DNA of 32,000 nt from an uncultured Gammaproteobacteria bacterium (GTDB lineage Bacteria; Pseudomonadota; Gammaproteobacteria; Pseudomonadales; Azotimanducaceae): contig CAJWYI010000012.1 in NCBI GenBank assembly GCA_913049815.1, forward strand, positions 1-32,000, given 5' to 3'. Of the stretch, positions 26,283-32,000 are shown one piece after another. Positions within the stretch are counted from its first letter, which is position 1, and each line of letters opens with the position of its first letter. Position numbers and translations under genes: made by a program. The notes below the pieces were generated by a model. That model made no database searches, was not told where the DNA came from, and saw only the letters and a program-made list of their open reading frames with translations.

Positions 26283-28094
26283 TCAGGCGAGCTTCGCGCG
26301 CTTACGTTCGTTTTCGGTCAGGAGCTTTTTGCGTACGCGAATGTGGTTTGGCGTGACTTCCACTAACTCGTCATCGTCGATAAACTCCAAAGCCTGCTCC
26401 AGGCTGTACCGGATCGGCGAGTTTAGGACCACGTTCTCATCACGCCCCGCCGCTCTGATATTCGTGAGCTGTTTACCTTTAAGCGGGTTCACGACTAGAT
26501 CGTTAGGGCGGGTGTGCAGGCCAACGATCATGCCCTCGTAGACCTCCTCGTTGGGATCAATCATCAGCCGACCGCGGGCCTGAAGGTTGAATAAGGCGAA
26601 TGCCAGTGATTTACCAGCAGCCATTGAAACCAGGACACCATTGATTCTCTCTCCAGGATTCTCATCAATTCGCAAACCATAACGTGCAAAAGCACTGGTC
26701 AAAATACCGGTGCCCGATGTCATCGTCAGAAACTCGGAACGAAAACCGATCAGCGCTCTAGTTGGGATCGTAAACTCCAACCTCACACGACCACCCCCAT
26801 CCGGGACCATGTTCGCGAGTTCAGCCTTGCGTATTCCAAGTCCTTCCATGACAGCACCTTGGTGTTCGGATCCAACGTCCAGTACCAGATTTTCATAAGG
26901 TTCCTGAATCTCACCGTCCTGTTCTCGGAAGATTACCTCAGGCCTTGAGACACCCAGTTCGAAGCCTTCTCGCCGCATATTTTCAATCAACACAGCAAGA
27001 TGCAGTTCCCCTCTGCCTGAGACCTTGAACTTGTCCGCATCGTCTGTGTCCTCGACACGCAGGGCAACGTTGTGTAGCAGTTCCTGATGCAAACGCTCGC
27101 GAATCTGTCGGCTGGTGACAAAGCGGCCGTCCTGACCCGCGAACGGCGATGTGTTGACCTGAAAGGTCATAGAAATCGTCGGTTCGTCGACCGTCAACGC
27201 GGGTAGCGCCTCAATTTCAGAAGGATCACACAACGTATCGGAGATCGAAATATCATCGATACCTGATATTGCAACGATATCACCGGCGCCAGCATACGAC
27301 ACCTCAACCCGGCTCAGCCCCTCGTAACCCATCACCTTCAGGATTCGACCTTTTCTGCGATGCCCCTCGCGGTCGACGACCACAACGTTCGATCCAGGTA
27401 TAGCGACACCACGCGCCACACGTCCGAGACCAATCACACCCAGATAGGTGTTGTAGTCGAGCGCGCTGATCTGCATCTGGAAAGGTCCGTCTCGATCAAC
27501 ATCGGGCGCGGCGACCTGATCAACGATCGTTTGCAACAAGCAGCTCATATCGTCCTCAATACTGTCTGATGTCAGACCAGCCATACCATGCATCGCGGAC
27601 CCAAAGATCACTGGAAAATCCAGTTGCTCATCATTGGCTCCCAGCCTGTCAAACAGATCGAAAACCTCATCGACGACCCAGTCAGGTCTTGCACCATCCC
27701 GGTCGATTTTGTTGACCATCACAATCGGGTTGAGGCCGTTTTCGAAAGCTTTCTGTGTGACAAAACGCGTCTGTGGCATCGGGCCTTCGACGGCGTCGAC
27801 AACGAGCAGCACAGAATCCACCATCGAGAGGATGCGCTCCACTTCCCCACTGAAGTCCGCGTGACCTGGTGTATCGACGATATTGATCCTATAGTCATGC
27901 CAGAAAACCGCGGTGTTTTTCGCTAGAATAGTGATGCCTCGTTCACGTTCCAGATCATTTGAATCGAGCAGCCGCTCGCCTTGTTCTTCGCCACGCGCGA
28001 GCGCTCCCGCCTGCTGCAGCAGTTTATCGATTAGTGTCGTTTTGCCATGATCGACGTGCGCGATGATGGCGATATTGCGTAGCTGTGCAGTCAA
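26283..28094 (-). CDS. typA: Translational GTPase TypA/BipA
   Basis: EF-G-like GTPase (603 residues) that binds ribosomes and helps 50S assembly and stress or low-temperature translation. G1 AHVDHGKT is at 12-19, G3 DTPGHADF near 74-81 and G4 NKID near 128-131. The C-terminal BipA-specific part includes the late segment [12 protein letters not shown]. The only usable start is a TTG at 28094 (no ATG in frame before a stop upstream), and alignment with E. coli ([14 protein letters not shown]) supports it. It is divergent from the glnL-glnG unit, as bipA is from glnA in E. coli. Confidence 0.96.
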   Translation of the reverse strand: MTAQLRNIAIIAHVDHGKTTLIDKLLQQAGALARGEEQGERLLDSNDLERERGITILAKNTAVFWHDYRINIVDTPGHADFSGEVERILSMVDSVLLVVDAVEGPMPQTRFVTQKAFENGLNPIVMVNKIDRDGARPDWVVDEVFDLFDRLGANDEQLDFPVIFGSAMHGMAGLTSDSIEDDMSCLLQTIVDQVAAPDVDRDGPFQMQISALDYNTYLGVIGLGRVARGVAIPGSNVVVVDREGHRRKGRILKVMGYEGLSRVEVSYAGAGDIVAISGIDDISISDTLCDPSEIEALPALTVDEPTISMTFQVNTSPFAGQDGRFVTSRQIRERLHQELLHNVALRVEDTDDADKFKVSGRGELHLAVLIENMRREGFELGVSRPEVIFREQDGEIQEPYENLVLDVGSEHQGAVMEGLGIRKAELANMVPDGGGRVRLEFTIPTRALIGFRSEFLTMTSGTGILTSAFARYGLRIDENPGERINGVLVSMAAGKSLAFALFNLQARGRLMIDPNEEVYEGMIVGLHTRPNDLVVNPLKGKQLTNIRAAGRDENVVLNSPIRYSLEQALEFIDDDELVEVTPNHIRVRKKLLTENERKRAKLA

Positions 28095-28146
28095 TGTCTC
28101 TATCCGGGAAAGTCATGCAGGGAGCGAAGCTACCGTGCAGCGGCGC

Positions 28147-28152
28147 ATTATA
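28147..28152 (-). promoter_or_regulatory. -10 box of typA
   Basis: The minus strand reads a perfect TATAAT about 53 bases before the TTG start of typA; the -35 region is poor. It lies inside a plus-strand open frame (28063-28617), which suggests the 5' part of that frame is not coding. Confidence 0.45.
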
Positions 28153-28227
28153 CCCAAGCATTCGCTAGATACAGCTATAGAGGAAAGCCGTTGCTCCGTC
28201 CACTATCAGATCCGACAGCATGCACGT

Positions 28228-28617
28228 TTTAAGCCTGTCTCTACGCAAAAACCGAAATCGTTCAGCTATACGACCCTCACGACCCTCGCAATTACTTCTC
28301 TAGAAGCAGATAAACAGATCAGAGCCAATCGAGACAACATTTTTATCGGCTATCCAATAAAACATACGCCTCCACCGGACCATAACGTCTTGTTGGAGAT
28401 GGATGGCGAACCCATGTCTGCTGTCATAGTCAGTGGCTCACACCCAATGCCGAACATTCGGCGCGGCACGAACCAGTTGGCCCTGGTTATGAAGAACGAA
28501 GAGGAAAAGATCATCCATAGCAGAGATCCGATTAGCTTCACATTGCACAGCTTTCTAAGAAGCATCGCTAAAGATACACCACGATTGCACCATTTCGTGA
28601 CAAGAAAAGCACCATAA
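28228..28617 (+). pseudogene. Remnant of a DUF4124-type protein before glnL
   Basis: The last 110 or so codons of a plus-strand frame resemble the C-terminal half of the DUF4124-type periplasmic proteins encoded between glnA and glnL in Pseudomonas-like bacteria. Segments: ITSLEADKQIRAN (about 28291-28329), VLLEMDGEPMSA (28387-28422), RRGTNQLALVM (28459-28491) and DPISFTLHSFLR (28525-28560). The signal peptide and N-terminal DUF4124 domain are missing; upstream in frame lies only the typA control region and typA itself. A tandem copy of the 9-mer ACGACCCTC (28270-28287) duplicates TTL. No ribosome binding site or start is evident. Most likely a truncated remnant; a short expressed protein cannot be excluded, because the frame has no stop. 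Confidence 0.55.
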
Positions 28618-28623
28618 TAGTGC
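28609..28623. promoter_or_regulatory. Putative NtrC binding site
   Basis: GCACCATAATAGTGC keeps both NtrC half-sites (GCAC, seven bases, GTGC). It overlaps the stop of the DUF4124 remnant and is centred about 140 bases upstream of the predicted sigma-54 transcript start, a normal distance for an NtrC enhancer. A weaker half-match (GCACCATTTCGTGA) starts 22 bases upstream, on the same helix face. Confidence 0.6.
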
Positions 28624-28729
28624 GATTAGTGTACACTCCACGCTAAACGAGTCCCAAGCTGCTCACAAAACCCCGTGGCTAGCCCAGGTCTAAACGGCGA
28701 CGCGACAAACTCAGTTTCAATTCAGGAAC

Positions 28730-28745
28730 TGGACCGGTTCTTGCA
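28730..28745 (+). promoter_or_regulatory. Putative sigma-54 promoter of glnLG
   Basis: TGGACCGGTTCTTGCA has the invariant GG (28731-28732) and GC (28743-28744) separated by 10 bases and matches TGGCACG-N4-TTGCA at all but two positions. It lies 43 bases before the first glnL start candidate, with transcript start expected near 28756. It fits autoregulation of glnL-glnG by NtrC. Confidence 0.62.
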
Positions 28746-28788
28746 CTGTGAACGCCTTACGATGTAGTCCACAGAGGCCTGTAGTGAT

Positions 28789-29913
28789 ATGTCACTGCCA
28801 GCAATCAAGAATCCCGAATTTCGGGTGCCGAGAAGACCGGCGCCGTTTATGCAGGTAACGTCCCTCATGGCCAATAATATTCTAGACGGGTTGAGTGTCG
28901 CGCTCTTGTCAGTGGACCACGAGTTTCGCGTTAGGTACATCAATCAGTCAGCACAGGCATTACTGGACGTTTCTGCTGCTCGCTCGAGCGGTTTGAGGGT
29001 GTCGGACATCATCGGAAACGAGCACGAACTGGAAACCATCATGTATGACGCCTTGCAGTCGGGCCAACCTTACTCCGGACGTAAGATCACGCTAAAACTA
29101 CCTACCGGCAAGACAGCCACTGTCGACTTTTCGCTGACGCCATTCAATGATGAAGAGTGGCCACGGCTTCTGATTGAGATGCACCCCCTGGACCGTTATT
29201 TACGTATCGAAGGTGACGAATCCTCACGCGAAAACTCTGCCGTCGCACGTCAAATGGTGCGAGGACTGGCTCACGAAATCAAGAATCCCCTGGGTGGCAT
29301 TCGTGGTTCGGCGCAACTCCTGGCCCGTGAGCTTAACGACGATGGACAGAGAGAATTCACCGATATCATCATTTCCGAGACCGATCGTCTGTCGGCACTC
29401 GTTGACAACCTGCTCGGTCCTAACCACGTCGCCCGCCCGCAACCTACCAACGTACACGAAATACTTGAACGGGTAGTGCGATTGATTGAAATCGAATCGG
29501 AGCAAAAGGTGTCCTTCGTACGGGACTACGATCCCTCTATTCCTGATCTGCCCATGGATCCTGAAATGATGCTTCAGGTGTTTTTGAATATTGCGAGAAA
29601 CGCCATGCAGAGTCTTGCGGACACACCTTCATCACAGATCTGTATCACGACCCGAGTTGACCGGAACTTCACCATTGGCAGCAAAATTCACCGTATGGTG
29701 ACTAAGGTCGATATCATCGATAACGGTCCTGGAATCAGCGATGACCTCAAAGATCATCTGTTCTATCCAATGATCACAGGCAGGAAAGATGGTACGGGTC
29801 TTGGGCTGTCACTCGCCCAGTCGTTGGTCCATCAACACAGCGGTCTTATCGAGTTCGACAGCGAACCCGGTTGTACCCGCTTCTCCATCATCATCCCCCT
29901 GGAGTTGTCATGA
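28789..29913 (+). CDS. glnL: Nitrogen sensor kinase NtrB
   Basis: Two-component histidine kinase NtrB/GlnL (374 residues), which phosphorylates NtrC when nitrogen is short and dephosphorylates it when PII signals plenty. It is cytosolic. A PAS domain spans about residues 28-130, the H-box LAHEIKNPLGG has H162, the N-box is NIARNAMQ (N271), G1 is DNGPGI (311-316) and G2 GTGLGLSLA (335-343). The start at 28789 has GAGG 11 bases upstream; ATGs at 28849 and 28867 are in frame, and the last fits the E. coli start better, so the first 26 residues are uncertain. It ends in an ATGA overlap with glnG. glnA, its usual upstream partner, is missing here. Confidence 0.95.
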   Translation: MSLPAIKNPEFRVPRRPAPFMQVTSLMANNILDGLSVALLSVDHEFRVRYINQSAQALLDVSAARSSGLRVSDIIGNEHELETIMYDALQSGQPYSGRKITLKLPTGKTATVDFSLTPFNDEEWPRLLIEMHPLDRYLRIEGDESSRENSAVARQMVRGLAHEIKNPLGGIRGSAQLLARELNDDGQREFTDIIISETDRLSALVDNLLGPNHVARPQPTNVHEILERVVRLIEIESEQKVSFVRDYDPSIPDLPMDPEMMLQVFLNIARNAMQSLADTPSSQICITTRVDRNFTIGSKIHRMVTKVDIIDNGPGISDDLKDHLFYPMITGRKDGTGLGLSLAQSLVHQHSGLIEFDSEPGCTRFSIIIPLELS

Positions 29914-31361
29914 CCAACAAAGCTGTTTGGGTGGTGGACGACGAACGCTCGATTCGCTGGGTGCTTGAAAAAGCACTCACCCAGGAAGGTCTCGCCGTCA
30001 CTTGTTTCGATACGGCGGAATCGTTGCTATCTAATGTGTCTGCGTCACCCCCCGACGCCATAGTAAGCGACATTCGAATGCCCGGTATGGATGGCTTGGA
30101 TCTTCTGAGTGAACTAAAGGACCGTTACCCCAGCCTGCCAGTGGTAATCATGACCGCACACTCCGATCTGGACAGTGCCGTACAGTCTATTCAGGGCGGT
30201 GCTTTCGAGTACATTCCCAAACCTTTTGAAGTCGATGAAGCCGTAGCAGTGGTCAAACGCGCCGTCACACACGCTGATGACCAAAAAGGCACGGAGGAAA
30301 AAAGCAACAGTGCCACAACCCACTCTGAAATTATCGGGAAGGCACCTGCCATGCAGGAGGTCTTTCGGGCCATCGGAAGACTCTCAAAATCCAACGTCAC
30401 AGTGCTTATCAACGGCCAGTCGGGAACGGGAAAAGAGCTGGTAGCACGAGCGCTTCACGTGCATAGTCCACGCGTCGCCGCACCTTTTGTGCCTTTGAAT
30501 ATGGCTGCTATTCCCAATGACCTGATCGAATCAGAGTTGTTTGGCCATGAAAAAGGCGCGTTCACTGGTGCCAACAATCTACGGCAGGGTCGATTTGAAC
30601 AGTCAGATGGCGGTACCCTATTTCTCGATGAGATAGGCGATATGCCACCAGAAGCGCAAACACGCCTCCTTCGGGTTCTTTCAGATGGCGAGTTTTACCG
30701 CGTCGGCGGGCACGTTCCCATCAAGACAGACGTCCGAATCATTGCTGCGACACATCAGAACTTGGAACAACTCGTCGCGGAAAACCGGTTTCGAGAAGAC
30801 CTGTTTCATCGGCTCAATGTGATCCGAATCCATATTCCGACACTGAATGAGCGACGGGAAGATATTCCTCTCCTAACGGAGCATTTCCTCCACATCGCCG
30901 CAACCGAACTCGGTGAAACCCCAAAATCCATTAGCGATGAGACCCTAGACTATCTTTCCAAACTGCCATGGCAGGGAAACGTTCGGCAACTGGAGAACTT
31001 CTGCCGGTGGATTACCGTCATGGCGAGTGGTCGCCAGGTCAAGATGGAAGAGCTCCCTCCAGAACTGCTGGATGTCAGAGATAACTATGAAAGCAATAAC
31101 ACAAGCTGGGAAAAAGCACTCTCTACCTGGGCAACGCGCCAACTCTCCTCCATTCAGCCAGGGGATCCTGGTCTACTGGATACCGCAACCCCAACCTTCG
31201 AGAAGATTGTTATCGATGCAGCACTCAAGCAAACGGGGGGGAGAAAACGCGACGCAGCGAAGTTGTTAGGCTGGGGCAGAAATACGCTTACCAGGAAAAT
31301 GTCACAACTGGGCATGAACGACTTAGACGATAGTCTCGATGAGGAGAATGGACCAGATTGA
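29910..31361 (+). CDS. glnG: Nitrogen regulator NtrC
   Basis: Sigma-54-dependent activator NtrC (483 residues). The receiver domain has the acid pair D10/D11, phosphorylated D54, T82 and K104. The AAA+ domain has Walker A GQSGTGKE (169-176), the sigma-54 contact loop GAFTGA (216-221) and Walker B LFLDE (237-241). The C-terminal Fis-type helix-turn-helix (about 432-472, RKRDAAKLLGWGRNTLTRK) is followed by an acidic tail. The ATG at 29910 overlaps the glnL stop and has GGAG five bases upstream; the longer frame from 29871 is not used. It presumably binds the dyad before glnL and other nitrogen genes. Confidence 0.97.
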   Translation: MTNKAVWVVDDERSIRWVLEKALTQEGLAVTCFDTAESLLSNVSASPPDAIVSDIRMPGMDGLDLLSELKDRYPSLPVVIMTAHSDLDSAVQSIQGGAFEYIPKPFEVDEAVAVVKRAVTHADDQKGTEEKSNSATTHSEIIGKAPAMQEVFRAIGRLSKSNVTVLINGQSGTGKELVARALHVHSPRVAAPFVPLNMAAIPNDLIESELFGHEKGAFTGANNLRQGRFEQSDGGTLFLDEIGDMPPEAQTRLLRVLSDGEFYRVGGHVPIKTDVRIIAATHQNLEQLVAENRFREDLFHRLNVIRIHIPTLNERREDIPLLTEHFLHIAATELGETPKSISDETLDYLSKLPWQGNVRQLENFCRWITVMASGRQVKMEELPPELLDVRDNYESNNTSWEKALSTWATRQLSSIQPGDPGLLDTATPTFEKIVIDAALKQTGGRKRDAAKLLGWGRNTLTRKMSQLGMNDLDDSLDEENGPD

Positions 31362-31486
31362 GAATATGACTGTCATACCGTGAGGGCTTACCAAAAAAGA
31401 CGAGGCGCCCTTCTTCTTCCTGCGGTACGATCATTGCAACCTGTTGAGTAACCAGGCTTACTGCCCCCCGAAATCAGGCCTGCCCA

Positions 31487-31951
31487 ATGCTCCACGTCGC
31501 ACTATACGAACCTGAAATCCCTCCCAACACGGGTAACATTATCAGGCTCTGTGCGAACATTGGAGCTCAACTTCACCTGGTCGAGCCGCTGGGTTTCGAA
31601 ATTGATGACCGTCGTTTACGGCGAGCGGGCCTTGACTACCACGAATGGGCTGAACTGAAGGTCTGGCCGAACCTGGATGAGCTGCTCTCAAACACGGCGG
31701 TCGGTCGGGTGTTCGGTATCTCAACGCGAGGAACCCAGCGTTATAGCGATACCAAGTTCGAGGACAACGACATGTTGCTGTTTGGTCCGGAAACAAGAGG
31801 ATTGCCTCAACCCGTTCTCGACGGACTGCCTGGCAGGCAGACCCTTCGTATCCCGATGATGCCGCATTCACGAAGCATGAACCTTTCCAACGCTGTGGCG
31901 GTTGTCCTCTTTGAGGCGTGGCGACAGTTGGGTTTCGAAGGTGGTGGTTAG
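31487..31951 (+). CDS. trmL: tRNA (cytidine(34)-2'-O)-methyltransferase
   Basis: SPOUT-class methyltransferase TrmL (154 residues) that methylates the wobble ribose of tRNA-Leu isoacceptors. It has the knotted-fold motifs [17 protein letters not shown] (8-24), [11 protein letters not shown] (97-107) and [26 protein letters not shown] (122-147 region), which bind SAM. Length and start match the family. It lies 125 bases after glnG; no clear terminator or strong promoter is seen between them. In Pseudomonas a trmL-like gene also follows ntrC at a short distance, before secB. Confidence 0.94.
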   Translation: MLHVALYEPEIPPNTGNIIRLCANIGAQLHLVEPLGFEIDDRRLRRAGLDYHEWAELKVWPNLDELLSNTAVGRVFGISTRGTQRYSDTKFEDNDMLLFGPETRGLPQPVLDGLPGRQTLRIPMMPHSRSMNLSNAVAVVLFEAWRQLGFEGGG

Positions 31952-32000
31952 TCTCCAAAACGTTTGTGGTGACAGTCGCGATACAGCCGAACCGCAGTGA

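Noticed and set aside
28063-28227. 5' part of the 184-codon plus-strand frame overlapping typA
   Set aside because: It covers the typA start and its TATAAT box and resembles no protein. Only the part after about 28228 looks like former coding sequence.
28628-28637. Palindrome AGTGTACACT near the NtrC dyad
   Set aside because: A perfect 10-base palindrome, but it lacks GCAC/GTGC half-sites at NtrC spacing, and I cannot link it to a known regulator.
31362-31486. Possible terminator or promoter between glnG and trmL
   Set aside because: The GAGGCGCCCTTC region forms only a weak stem without a T run, and TTGCAA-N17-CTTACT has a poor -10 box. Neither is strong enough to annotate.

Overview
The window looks like chromosome from a free-living-type gammaproteobacterium, probably an uncultivated relative of the Pseudomonadales/Oceanospirillales lineage. 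It is almost entirely housekeeping genes, and from about 7 kb to 25 kb the order follows a neighbourhood I know from Pseudomonas: gltBD / aroB-aroK-[pil operon] / ponA / rpmE / priA / SPOR protein / hslVU / DUF971 / ubiE-ubiB / hisI-hisE / tatABC / dtd-pip. It then joins a second familiar block, typA / [glnA] / glnL-glnG / trmL. I see no phage, insertion sequence, CRISPR array, rRNA or tRNA.

Layout. Positions 1-463 hold no recognisable gene. A phosphomannose-isomerase-like cupin protein (464-1759, +) faces malate dehydrogenase (1773-2750, -). Across a 341-base divergent promoter region lies gltB-gltD (3092-9139, +), which makes glutamate from glutamine and 2-oxoglutarate. A strong hairpin terminator separates it from the convergent shikimate genes aroK-aroB (9368-10982, -). 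Upstream of aroK are the remains of pilM (about 11008-11775, -), with nonsense codons, a frameshift and a truncated 3' end. pilNOPQ, normally between pilM and aroK, are gone. mrcA/ponA (PBP1A) diverges from it. Then come rpmE (-), priA, a FtsN-like SPOR protein, the heat-shock protease hslV-hslU behind a near-perfect sigma-32 promoter, a DUF971 protein, ubiquinone genes ubiE-ubiB, histidine genes hisI-hisE and the twin-arginine translocon tatABC (all +). On the minus strand follow typA, a proline-iminopeptidase-like protein and dtd. The last block (+) is a truncated DUF4124-type remnant, glnL (NtrB), glnG (NtrC) and trmL.

Main themes. The block appears to have been trimmed by internal deletions relative to its relatives. 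pilNOPQ and most of pilM are lost, glnA is absent from its usual place before glnL, and argS, ubiJ and damX are missing from their usual slots. At two of these places a decaying gene fragment still marks the scar. Regulatory DNA has outlived the genes: the old pilM promoter is still readable and may now drive aroK-aroB, and an NtrC-type dyad plus a sigma-54 promoter sit directly before glnL. A separate oddity is the Pip-family protein, whose nucleophile serine position holds glycine while the Asp and His of the triad are kept.

I found no clearly new multi-gene system. The strongest leads are the pilM relic, the Ser-to-Gly Pip, the sigma-54/NtrC arrangement and the sigma-32 promoter. All homology statements come from recognising family motifs by eye; no search was run.
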